Assembly: GCA_028283605.1 (NCBI GenBank)
Contig: JAPWKH010000018.1
Span: forward strand, 124,001 to 188,000
Length of the DNA stretch: 64,000 nucleotides
DNA from: Arachidicoccus sp.
Lineage (GTDB): Bacteria; Bacteroidota; Bacteroidia; Chitinophagales; Chitinophagaceae
Direction of reading: 5' to 3'
Each line of letters starts with the position of its first letter. Within the stretch, counting starts at the first letter, position 1. Both the position numbers and the translations under genes were made by a program. The notes beneath the pieces are model-generated. The model saw only the letters and a program-made list of their open reading frames with translations. It made no database searches and was not told where the DNA came from. Positions 37,418-46,247 of this stretch are shown one piece after another.

Positions 37418-40117
37418 ATGAAAGCTACATTGAGTTTGTTGATTTTGAATTTCATGTTATGTCTTTGTCATGCACAAACTCCGAGTCTCAGCATCCCGTC
37501 TTCAAATGAATCAATTTTCCTGTGTAATAATGTATCATTTTCCGGCAGAAGTAGTTGGAAGATGCAGCGATATAATATTGTCCAAGAAAATGCAAGCATT
37601 ATATCTTCAAAAGAATTTAATTCAAAAAACTGGTTGAATGCAATTGTGCCGGGAACCGTACTTACATCTTTGGTTAATGATAATGTTTATCCCGATCCTT
37701 ATTTCGGAGATATAAACAAAAGGAATAAACATATAATACCCGACATGGCAGATAGCGGGAGAGAGTTTTATCATTATTGGTACCGAACTACTTTTAAAGT
37801 ACCTACATCTTTTACACAAAAAAGAATTCATATAAAGTTTAATGGAATTAATTATAAGGCAAATGTGTGGTTAAACGGGAAGCAAATCGGAAACATAGCC
37901 GGTATGTTTGAAGAAAAGGATTTTGATGTCACTGATATTATAAATAAAAAAGAGGAAAATATTTTAGCTGTCGATGTTGATCCTGTTGATGTGCCGGGCC
38001 AAAGCGGCATTAAATTAGAAAAGAGAAATGGTGCTAAAGGAGAAAACAGTAATGGCGGTGATGGCTTGATTGGTGAAAATGTGACTATGTTAATGAGCGC
38101 AGGATGGGATTTTACTTTTGATGACGGCATAAGAGATAGGAATACCGGTATATGGAAAGAAGTTGAATTGTATGCCACCGGCGACATTGTTTTGAATAAT
38201 CCTTTCGTTGTATCTTATTTACCTTTGCCTGATACTTCGTATTCGAAAGAAATTATTTCTATAGATATTACTAACCTTTCAGATCATACACAGTCAGGTT
38301 TCCTTAAAGGAAAAATAAAAGAAAACGGAATTGAATTTGAGAAATCAATAACACTTTCTGCCCATGAAACCAAAACGTTTATTTTTAATACAAATGAATA
38401 TCCTGCATTAAAGTTTAATCATCCTAAACTTTGGTGGCCAATCAATAAAGGGCAGCAGAATCTTTATAATCTGGATTTTTCATTTGTTCAATCAAATAAA
38501 ACGACGCATCAAATTCATACACAGTTTGGTGTGCGGGAAATTACTTCTGATCAAAAAACGCCGGATAGTTCAAGAAGATTTTTGGTGAATGGTTATCCTG
38601 TCTTTATTCGTGGAAGTAATTGGGTACCCGAAGCTATGTTGAAAAATTCTGCTGAGCGTACTTATACAGAATTATTATATACGCACCAGTCAGGAATAAA
38701 TATGTTGCGTTTGTGGGGTGGTGGTATTGCAGAGTCGGATTACTTTTTTCATCTCTGTGATTCACTAGGAATTTTAGTTTGGACCGAATACTGGATAACA
38801 GGGGATACACGTTTTCCTGACGACAAGCAACTGTATCTCGATAATTTAAAGAGTACTGTGTTACGTATTAGGAATCATCCGTCTTTGGCGTATTATGTAT
38901 CATCCAATGAATCCACAGAAGTTGCAGGCGCACACGAATTGATACAATCATTAGACAGCAGCAGAGGTTATCAGATGCAATCAGAATGTTGCGGCGTACA
39001 CGACGGCAGTCCGTATAAATATGAAAATCCAATGCAGTACTTTGAAAATACGGCATCGGAAAGAGGCAGTAGAATTGATGGTTTTAATCCGGAGTATGGA
39101 ACACCTTGTTTACCTATTTATGAATCACTTAAAAAGATGATGTCAAAAAAAGATCTTTGGCCTATTAATGATAGTGTATGGAATTATTTGGATGGTGGCG
39201 GATTTCATCAAATGACAACAAAATATAAAGACGCGGTAAATCAATTCGGATATTCAAAATCGATTGAAGAATTTTCCGAAAAGGCGCAATTGGTAGGAGC
39301 TATGAATTACCGTTCGATATGGGAAGTATGGAACTTTAATAAATTTGCTTACGGAAATAAATTTGCTTCGGGATTTTTCTTCTGGTATCACAATAGCCCT
39401 ATTCCACAAGTGTGTTCAAGATTATATGATTGGTATCTTCAACCAACAGCAGCCTTATATTATTCTCAAAATGGCACAGAGCCTTTACATGCACAATTTG
39501 ATTATCTAACCAATAAGGTTTCTGTATATAATGATTACAGAAAAAGCTTTAAAGATTATAAAGTTGTCGCACAAGTGTATGACATTAACTCAAAAAAAGT
39601 ATGGGAGCATGAAGTGAATACAGACATTCCTTCCGATGGAGTTGTCAATAATTTATTCGAAATATATTTTCCGGACAATATTTCACAAGTACATTTTATA
39701 AACCTTATTTTGAAAAATAAGGAAGGCAAACAAGTGACAAGCTCTTTTTACTGGCGATCCAAAGATAAATACCAAGGTGCATGGACCCTTACAGGGCCTG
39801 CCGTATCAGGCTTTGATGAATTAAATCAATTGCCGCAAACAATTATACATACTCAAGCAGTTAATATAAATAATAAAACAATAAAAATTACGGTAAAAAA
39901 TGAATCGGGTTCCTTAGCATTTTTTAATCAATTACTTTTAGAGAATATAGATGGAATGGCCGTAAACGCTGCATTTTATACAGATAATTTTTTTAGTCTA
40001 TTACCCGGAGAATCAAAAACCGTTACTATATCTTATTTAAAAGAAAATACAGATAATAAAGCACTACAATTAATAGTAAAAGGCTATAATATAAAAGAAC
40101 AAGTAATCAAATTATAA
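37418..40117 (+). CDS. GH2 glycosidase resembling the exo-beta-glucosaminidase / endo-beta-mannosidase clade
   Basis: A secreted retaining glycosidase. A signal peptide (to about residue 20, LCLCHAQ) leads into the GH2 sugar-binding jelly roll (FYHYWYRTTFKVP; KFNGINYKANVWLNGKQIG), an immunoglobulin-like domain, and a TIM barrel with INMLRLWGGGIAESDYFF. Catalytic candidates are Glu498 in SSNESTE (acid/base) and Glu559 in FNPEYGTP (nucleophile). These match the spacing of CsxA-type enzymes rather than LacZ. Two C-terminal beta domains follow. ATG 37418 gives a proper signal; the frame opens at TTG 37406. Its specificity in a pectin-like PUL is undetermined. Confidence 0.85.
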   Translation: MKATLSLLILNFMLCLCHAQTPSLSIPSSNESIFLCNNVSFSGRSSWKMQRYNIVQENASIISSKEFNSKNWLNAIVPGTVLTSLVNDNVYPDPYFGDINKRNKHIIPDMADSGREFYHYWYRTTFKVPTSFTQKRIHIKFNGINYKANVWLNGKQIGNIAGMFEEKDFDVTDIINKKEENILAVDVDPVDVPGQSGIKLEKRNGAKGENSNGGDGLIGENVTMLMSAGWDFTFDDGIRDRNTGIWKEVELYATGDIVLNNPFVVSYLPLPDTSYSKEIISIDITNLSDHTQSGFLKGKIKENGIEFEKSITLSAHETKTFIFNTNEYPALKFNHPKLWWPINKGQQNLYNLDFSFVQSNKTTHQIHTQFGVREITSDQKTPDSSRRFLVNGYPVFIRGSNWVPEAMLKNSAERTYTELLYTHQSGINMLRLWGGGIAESDYFFHLCDSLGILVWTEYWITGDTRFPDDKQLYLDNLKSTVLRIRNHPSLAYYVSSNESTEVAGAHELIQSLDSSRGYQMQSECCGVHDGSPYKYENPMQYFENTASERGSRIDGFNPEYGTPCLPIYESLKKMMSKKDLWPINDSVWNYLDGGGFHQMTTKYKDAVNQFGYSKSIEEFSEKAQLVGAMNYRSIWEVWNFNKFAYGNKFASGFFFWYHNSPIPQVCSRLYDWYLQPTAALYYSQNGTEPLHAQFDYLTNKVSVYNDYRKSFKDYKVVAQVYDINSKKVWEHEVNTDIPSDGVVNNLFEIYFPDNISQVHFINLILKNKEGKQVTSSFYWRSKDKYQGAWTLTGPAVSGFDELNQLPQTIIHTQAVNINNKTIKITVKNESGSLAFFNQLLLENIDGMAVNAAFYTDNFFSLLPGESKTVTISYLKENTDNKALQLIVKGYNIKEQVIKL

Positions 40118-40129
40118 CAAACATAAAAT

Positions 40130-41731
40130 ATGATGTTATTCAATAAAAGGATTTTTTTATTAATATTTACCGTATTCTGTATATCCGTTTCATTTGCACA
40201 AAACTATATTATTACTGATTTTGGCGCAAAAGGAGATAGCTCAACAATAAATACGCAAGCAATACAAAAAACAATCGACGAATGCAATCGAAAAGGTGGC
40301 GGAAAAGTGATTGTGCCAAAAGGTGTTTTTCTTACGGGGACCATTTACATGAAGAGTAATGTGGAATTACATATAGAAAAAGATGCAGAATTAAGAGGAA
40401 GTGGTTCGTTTAAAGATTATCCTTTCAACAATGTAAAATATCCCAATGCTTTTACAACAGATACTAAAGGTAAAGTCCACATGAGCCACGCATTAATATT
40501 TGCAGAAGCACAAAAGCACATTTCTTTCACAGGTGAAGGTACTATTAACGGTAACGGAGAAAGCGAGTCATTTCAATTAGGTAATGACGGGGAATCGGCA
40601 GCGAGCAGGCAGCGTCCTTGTGGACTGCTGATTATTAATTGTAAAAACATCTTGATGCAAGGCTTGCATTTGAGAAATTCAGCGTATTGGATGCAGAATT
40701 ATATAGGTTGCGACAGCCTCCATATCAAAGGCATAGATGTATATAATCATGCTAACTACAACGAAGATGGCATCGATATAGATGCAAGAAATGTATTGAT
40801 AGAAGATTGTCATATCGATGTGGACGATGACGGTATCTGTTTCAAGAATCATGAACGTGCACATATTTGTGAAAATATACTGGTAAGGAATTGTAATATA
40901 TCTTCCAACTGCAACGCGATTAAGTTTGGTACGGTTACAATAGGCGGATTAAAGAATGTTAAGATAACCGACTGTAATATTACGGCCTGTAAGGATGATA
41001 ACATAAGGCATTGGCAAAGGAATCTTCATTTTATAGGCCTTCCGATTACGGTTATTTCGGGTATCGCTTTAGAATCGGTTGACGGCGCTAATATTGAAAA
41101 TGTGTTAATCTCTAATATTGTAATGACTGGTGTGCAAACGCCTATATTTATTGTGCTGGGAAATAAAGGAAGAAATGTCGTTGGCTCATCAGGTAATTCG
41201 CCTGTAGGAAGCATAAAAAATATTACCATAGAAAATATTAAAGCCGAATCTTACAGTAAGATGCCGAGTTCAATTACAGCGCTGCCCGGGTATTATGTCG
41301 AAAACATAAAATTGAAAAATATTGCGATTACAGGCATGAGCGAAGGAACCACAGAAGAAGGAGAAAAAATTTTACCGGAAAATATACATGCTTATCCGGA
41401 AAACAGAATGTATGGAGAAGTGTATCCGGCAAGCGGATTTTATATTCGCCATGGGAAAAATATATCGTTTGAAGACGTATCATTAAAACTTAAAGAGAAA
41501 GATTGTAGAAGCAGTCTTGTATTGAGTGATGTACAGAATATCAGTTTTAAAAATCTTGTAATGGATGCACCATCGTGTTCTACATCAGCAATTAAAATAG
41601 ATAGTTGCTCACATATCAACATTGTCAATCCTTCGTTTACTTCTGAATATAAAAAATTGGTTCAATTAAATGCTACTGATAAGAAAGAAATACACTTATC
41701 TCACACGAATAGTAATTTTGAAATCGAATAA
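40130..41731 (+). CDS. GH28 polygalacturonase-type glycoside hydrolase
   Basis: A secreted inverting glycosidase with a right-handed beta-helix, acting on galacturonan or rhamnogalacturonan backbones or side chains. A signal peptide precedes YIITDFGAKGDSSTINTQAIQKTIDEC. Catalytic carboxylates sit in NYNEDGIDIDARN (Asp213) and DVDDDGICFKNH (Asp232-234). The usual GHG His block is replaced by SSNCNAIKFGT, a pattern seen in bacterial exo-acting GH28 members. It follows the GH2 gene by 12 nt and precedes two acetylesterases, fitting removal of acetylated pectic units. The length of 533 aa is normal for bacterial exo-type proteins. Confidence 0.88.
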   Translation: MMLFNKRIFLLIFTVFCISVSFAQNYIITDFGAKGDSSTINTQAIQKTIDECNRKGGGKVIVPKGVFLTGTIYMKSNVELHIEKDAELRGSGSFKDYPFNNVKYPNAFTTDTKGKVHMSHALIFAEAQKHISFTGEGTINGNGESESFQLGNDGESAASRQRPCGLLIINCKNILMQGLHLRNSAYWMQNYIGCDSLHIKGIDVYNHANYNEDGIDIDARNVLIEDCHIDVDDDGICFKNHERAHICENILVRNCNISSNCNAIKFGTVTIGGLKNVKITDCNITACKDDNIRHWQRNLHFIGLPITVISGIALESVDGANIENVLISNIVMTGVQTPIFIVLGNKGRNVVGSSGNSPVGSIKNITIENIKAESYSKMPSSITALPGYYVENIKLKNIAITGMSEGTTEEGEKILPENIHAYPENRMYGEVYPASGFYIRHGKNISFEDVSLKLKEKDCRSSLVLSDVQNISFKNLVMDAPSCSTSAIKIDSCSHINIVNPSFTSEYKKLVQLNATDKKEIHLSHTNSNFEIE

Positions 41732-41754
41732 TTAAACGGATAATTATCTATATA

Positions 41755-43713
41755 ATGAAACATAAATACATATATTTAGTATTATCGATGCTACTTGTAT
41801 TTTTATGTAAAACCAAAGCCGACATTCGATTGCCTAAACTTGTAAGTAATGGAATGATTTTACAAAGAAACACGAATGTTACAATATGGGGATTTGCATC
41901 TCCACGAGAAAATATACGTATAACTTTTTTAAATAAAACGTATCGAACTATTGCAGACACAAATGGTAAATGGCAACTAAATTTAGATCCATTATCCGCA
42001 GGCGGTCCTTATAACATGACGATTAAAGGAAATAATTCAATCCAACTATCGAATATTTTAATAGGAGATGTTTGGGTATGTTCGGGGCAATCCAATATGG
42101 AGTTTTTAATGGAAAGAGTTAAAGACAAATATGCCTATATTATAGCTAATGCCAATAATAATTATATTCGTCAGTTTTGGGTAAAACCTTATGCCAATTT
42201 TCAAGGAACGCAGGAAGATGTTGATGCTAAATCTATTGGATGGACAGCAGCTGATCCTCAAACAGTACTGCATTTCACGGCAGTAGGATATTTTTTTGCA
42301 AAAGAATTATATGACAAATATAAAATACCGGTTGGCATTATAAATTCTTCCTTAGGTGGTACACCTGTGGAGTCATGGCTAAGTAGCGATGCATTAAAGC
42401 AGTTTCCCGATTTAGATTCTATATACCAAAAATATGATGATACAGCTTTTACCAATTCGTTACAGCGAAAAGAAAATCAGTTAGTGAGAAAATGGAATAG
42501 GATGTTATTGTCTGAAGATAAAGGCTTGCACGAAATACCTAAATGGTATGAAAAAAATTATCAACCTGATGGCTGGCGCAATATTGAAATTCCGGATTAT
42601 TACATTGATATGAAACGAAGCGACAGCAGTGGCGTATTTTGGTATCGTAAAGAAATAATTTTACCGGCAAGCATTAAAAACAAAACCGCCATAATACGTT
42701 TAGGAAATATTGACGTGAGTGATAGTACTTACATCAACGGAATAAATGTAGGCTATACCCTAAGCAGATATACACCGAGAATATATACTATTCCGTCAGG
42801 ATTATTGACAGAAGGTAAAAATATTATCACGGTAAGAGTTGTTAAAACAAAGAATGCAGGCGGCTTTATTATAGATAAGCCTTATCAATTAGAAATCGGT
42901 AAAGATGTTTATCCGCTTTCGGGAGAATGGCAATATAAAGTTGGTGTTCGTTTGCCGAAGTCACCTTCCACAACCGCAGTTTCTCATGGCCCCGGCGGTT
43001 TATACAATGCAATGATAGCACCATTGATTAATTATGAAATAAAAGGAATATTGTGGTATCAAGGAGAAGGAAATACCGATAATCCCAAACCTTATTACAA
43101 GTGGTTCACAACATTAATAAAAGATTGGCGTACAAAATGGAAGAATGACAGCTTACCTTTTCTGTATGTGCAAATATCGGCTTATGGACATCCCGGAATA
43201 GAACCGGTTGAAAGTAATTGGGCACAAGTAAGAGAAGCGCAATTAAAAACGCTTCAATTACCAAATACCGGAATGGCTGTTACAACTGATATTGGAGAAT
43301 GGAACGATGTGCATCCTCTTAATAAATGGGATGTAGGAAAAAGATTGTTTCTTGCAGCCGAGAAGACTGCATATCATAAAAACACTATAGTTTTTTCAGG
43401 GCCAATATATCATTCGATGCATATTTCCGGTGATTCGATAATCATCGATTTTATAAACATCGGAAGCGGGCTGATTTCTAAAGACGCAGATACTTTGAAA
43501 CAATTTGCAATTGCCGGAACAGATGGTAAATATATATGGGCGCATGCTTTTATAAAAGAACACAAGGTGTATGTTTGGAATGAGAATATTTCTCATCCTG
43601 CAAGTGTAAGATATGCCTGGGCGAATACTCCTTTGGGATCCAATCTTTTTAATAAAGAAGGATTGCCTGCTTCGCCTTTCAGTACAGATAAAAAGGATGA
43701 CCCCTCTTTGTAG
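41755..43713 (+). CDS. SASA-type carbohydrate acetylesterase with inserted galactose-binding-like domain
   Basis: An SGNH-fold O-acetylesterase of the sialate O-acetylesterase family, here probably removing acetyl groups from pectic sugars. An N-terminal signal precedes IRLPKLVSNGMILQRNTNVTIWG. The nucleophile Ser lies in VWVCSGQSNMEF. The catalytic Asp/His pair is in EWNDVHPLNKWD. Between the two catalytic halves (about residues 265-400) lies a beta-rich insert (SGVFWYRKEIILP; ITVRVVKTKNAGG) like the GH2 sugar-binding jelly roll. This makes it 652 aa, versus 463 for its neighbour. Translation is likely coupled with the next gene (18-nt gap). Confidence 0.87.
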   Translation: MKHKYIYLVLSMLLVFLCKTKADIRLPKLVSNGMILQRNTNVTIWGFASPRENIRITFLNKTYRTIADTNGKWQLNLDPLSAGGPYNMTIKGNNSIQLSNILIGDVWVCSGQSNMEFLMERVKDKYAYIIANANNNYIRQFWVKPYANFQGTQEDVDAKSIGWTAADPQTVLHFTAVGYFFAKELYDKYKIPVGIINSSLGGTPVESWLSSDALKQFPDLDSIYQKYDDTAFTNSLQRKENQLVRKWNRMLLSEDKGLHEIPKWYEKNYQPDGWRNIEIPDYYIDMKRSDSSGVFWYRKEIILPASIKNKTAIIRLGNIDVSDSTYINGINVGYTLSRYTPRIYTIPSGLLTEGKNIITVRVVKTKNAGGFIIDKPYQLEIGKDVYPLSGEWQYKVGVRLPKSPSTTAVSHGPGGLYNAMIAPLINYEIKGILWYQGEGNTDNPKPYYKWFTTLIKDWRTKWKNDSLPFLYVQISAYGHPGIEPVESNWAQVREAQLKTLQLPNTGMAVTTDIGEWNDVHPLNKWDVGKRLFLAAEKTAYHKNTIVFSGPIYHSMHISGDSIIIDFINIGSGLISKDADTLKQFAIAGTDGKYIWAHAFIKEHKVYVWNENISHPASVRYAWANTPLGSNLFNKEGLPASPFSTDKKDDPSL

Positions 43714-43731
43714 TATTAAAAAAATAAACAG

Positions 43732-45123
43732 ATGAAAAAACATATTATTCTATGCATGTTATTTTATAGTATTTTATCAATCGGCAAAAGTCAAATCAGA
43801 TTGCCGAATATTTTTTCTGACGGCGCTGTTTTGCAACGCAATTCACAGGTTACTTTATGGGGTTGGGCGAGTCCTGCTGAAAAGTTGGCAATAATTCCTT
43901 CATGGTCACGAGATACTATAAAAACAATTGTGCAGAATACGGCTAAATGGTCGGTTAATATACATACACCGGAAGCAGGGGGACCGTATGAAATAAAAAT
44001 AATAGGTTCAGGGTCTCAGCCTGTAACATTACACAATATTTGGCTGGGAGAAGTTTGGGTTTGTTCCGGTCAATCCAATATGGAATTTACTTATAACTGG
44101 CGTAAAACTAAAGATGTAGCGGCAGACTTTAAAACTTGTGATCAGTATCAACTGCATTTTTTCAAGGTACCTAAAACGACTTCTGCCTATCCTCAAGATA
44201 ATTGTCCCGGTAACTGGGAAATATGTGACTCGAATACAGTAAAAAATTTTAGTGCAGTAGCTTATTTTTTTGGTAAAAAACTGAATAATAATTTACACAT
44301 TCCTATAGGCTTAATATCATCTAACTGGGGTGGCACGCCTGCCGAAGTCTGGACACCTGACAGTATAATTGAAAATACACCTATAATTAAACAATGGCAT
44401 AACAAACTTACTTTTCATAAGAATTGGCCTATAGAACCGGGCATTCTTTATAACGCTATGATCTATCCTTTGATAAAGATGAATATTGCCGGCGTTATAT
44501 GGTATCAGGGAGAATCAAATGTTGATAATTATGGAAGTTATTCAGAACTATTTAAGGATATGATTCTTTCCTGGAGGCAGGCTTGGCAAAAAGAATTTCC
44601 ATTTTATTATGTACAAATTGCCCCATATAAATATCCTATAAAAAATGGCGGCGCCTATATTCGTGAGGCACAGACAGAAGCCTTGCAATTACCAGGAACA
44701 GGTATGGTAATTACTTCTGATATCGCAGGCGATACAAACGATATTCATCCGCACGATAAACATGATGTGGGGTATCGATTAGCTGAAATTGCTTTAAATA
44801 AAACTTACGAGAAAAAAGAGTTTAATCATTTTTCTCCCGTTTATGATTCTTCTTACATAAAAGGTAACAAGTTATACATTCTTATAAAAAATGCTGAAGA
44901 TGGACTTTACACCAAAGGGAATATTCAAGATCTTTATATTGCCGGAAATGACAGCATATATTATCCTGCAAAAGCGACACTTCTGAAAGAAGAAATTGTA
45001 ATCGACATAAAAAATGTTGTTAAACCTGCTATTCTAATATATGGTTTTGATAATACAAGAATGGGAAATATTTTTAATAAAAGCAATTTGCCGCTGGCAC
45101 CTTTTTTGGTTAAATTAAATTAG
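43732..45123 (+). CDS. SASA-type carbohydrate acetylesterase, compact form
   Basis: A second SGNH acetylesterase beside the first, without the inserted domain. A signal is followed by IRLPNIFSDGAVLQRNSQVTLWGWASP. The nucleophile Ser lies in VWVCSGQSNMEFTYNW; GVIWYQGESN is the oxyanion-associated block; TNDIHPHDKHDVG contains the Asp-x-x-His pair. The divergence from the neighbour and the different architecture argue that the two act on different acetylated positions or chain lengths rather than being simple copies. It is the last + strand gene of PUL 2. I see no convincing terminator hairpin after it. Confidence 0.87.
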   Translation: MKKHIILCMLFYSILSIGKSQIRLPNIFSDGAVLQRNSQVTLWGWASPAEKLAIIPSWSRDTIKTIVQNTAKWSVNIHTPEAGGPYEIKIIGSGSQPVTLHNIWLGEVWVCSGQSNMEFTYNWRKTKDVAADFKTCDQYQLHFFKVPKTTSAYPQDNCPGNWEICDSNTVKNFSAVAYFFGKKLNNNLHIPIGLISSNWGGTPAEVWTPDSIIENTPIIKQWHNKLTFHKNWPIEPGILYNAMIYPLIKMNIAGVIWYQGESNVDNYGSYSELFKDMILSWRQAWQKEFPFYYVQIAPYKYPIKNGGAYIREAQTEALQLPGTGMVITSDIAGDTNDIHPHDKHDVGYRLAEIALNKTYEKKEFNHFSPVYDSSYIKGNKLYILIKNAEDGLYTKGNIQDLYIAGNDSIYYPAKATLLKEEIVIDIKNVVKPAILIYGFDNTRMGNIFNKSNLPLAPFLVKLN

Positions 45124-45531
45124 TGTATAGTTTTTGCGGGAACAAGAAATTCCTGCCGATTCCCTTGTCGCTTTTGTCATGTTTTTTGCATGTACAGCGC
45201 AGCCCTTTAATGTGTATAAAACGAGGCCGATATTTTTCTGCATAGTCTTTTTAAATAGAATCCATTAAGAGTTTATATGTGAATGTAATGATATATTAAC
45301 GAAGAGAATGCGGCGAAAAAAAATCATTTTCATCTTTTAAGATTTAATAACTAAAATCGTTTTTAATAGCTTAATATATTTGCTGTGGATTTTGATTTAA
45401 TGAATTATAAATATATTTAAGGTTGTTATAGATCGACCTACTTTATAGTAAGATTTTATTTAGATTAAAATTAATTATGCTTTATTTAATAGTTCAATTT
45501 TAACTTTCGTATTATTTCCAAAAATTAAAAT
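45124..45531. other. Gene-free interval between PUL 2 and PUL 3 (408 nt)
   Basis: AT-rich, with stops in all frames and no ORF worth calling. It separates the convergent ends of the second acetylesterase and the minus-strand sigma gene. A TATATTTG at 45375-45382 matches the -7 consensus, but has no -33 partner and no + strand gene nearby. No strong stem-loop is visible. Confidence 0.5.
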
Positions 45532-46113
45532 TTACTTTATCCAACAGGACAATACAAGTAAACATAATAACTGATAATCTAAATGTTCACGAAGATACTT
45601 TAGCGCCTTTCCTATATGTACTTCCACTGTTTTCACGGAAATGCCAAGCTGTGCTGCAATTTCAGGGTAAGTGAGATTTTCGATCCTGCTCATCAAGAAG
45701 ACGGTTCTACATTGCCCAGGTAATTTATCAATGGTTGTTTTAATTTTTTCGTCCAGCTCTTTTGCATAAATATCATCATACATATAGTTTGCCACTGACT
45801 CACTATATGTATGGCCGTATTCATCTAATGGCATAATTTTGATTTTTCCCTTGCGGGCATAATCAAATATTTTATGCTTTAAAATGCCTTTTAAGTATAA
45901 ATCTGGATTGTCACCTATTCTATCCTTGCTATTATAAAAAGCCAGGAAAACATCTTGTATAATTTCTTGCGCAGATTCAAAATCGTTTGTTTTTCTGTTC
46001 GCGATTTCCAATAACGATATGGAATATTTTCGATAGAATTCTTCAAATGCCTTCTGATCCCCGTTTTTCCAACGGAGAAGAATTTGATTATCGACATCTG
46101 AATTTTGAAACAA
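45532..46113 (-). CDS. ECF sigma factor, divergent from its fecR (PUL 3)
   Basis: The third local sigma factor, on the opposite strand to its presumptive anti-sigma. Sigma2 includes GDQKAFEEFYRKYSISLLEIANRKT and SAQEIIQDVFLAFYNSKDRI. Sigma4 is KLPGQCRTVFLMSRIENLTYPEIAAQLGISVKTVEVHIGKAL, with the HTH in PEIAAQLGISVKTVEVH. The C terminus YQLLCLLVLSCWIK is again hydrophobic. ATG 46113 is used. At 193 aa it is full length. The 134-nt interval to fecR (46248) must hold both promoters, unlike PULs 1 and 2, where sigma and fecR run together. Confidence 0.92.
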   Translation of the reverse strand: MFQNSDVDNQILLRWKNGDQKAFEEFYRKYSISLLEIANRKTNDFESAQEIIQDVFLAFYNSKDRIGDNPDLYLKGILKHKIFDYARKGKIKIMPLDEYGHTYSESVANYMYDDIYAKELDEKIKTTIDKLPGQCRTVFLMSRIENLTYPEIAAQLGISVKTVEVHIGKALKYLREHLDYQLLCLLVLSCWIK

Positions 46114-46135
46114 AGTAAGATGATATTAAGGCTCA

Positions 46136-46143
46136 CAAATTTA
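46136..46143 (-). promoter_or_regulatory. -7 box candidate of the PUL 3 sigma gene
   Basis: The minus strand reads TAAATTTG, an exact TAnnTTTG, placing the start about 16 nt before the ATG at 46113. No clear TTTG partner 19-21 nt further upstream is visible, so confidence is modest. Confidence 0.4.
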
Positions 46144-46247
46144 ACAGATAATTATTTGATAATGAAAATATAAAAAAAAATTATTTTTTTTTAATTTGAA
46201 TAAGGGTACATAGTATTTATTTACGATTATATGAAAAGAAAGTCTTT

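Noticed and set aside
45375-45382. TATATTTG as a + strand promoter
   Set aside because: No -33 partner and no + strand gene for almost 900 nt; the octamer is expected by chance here.
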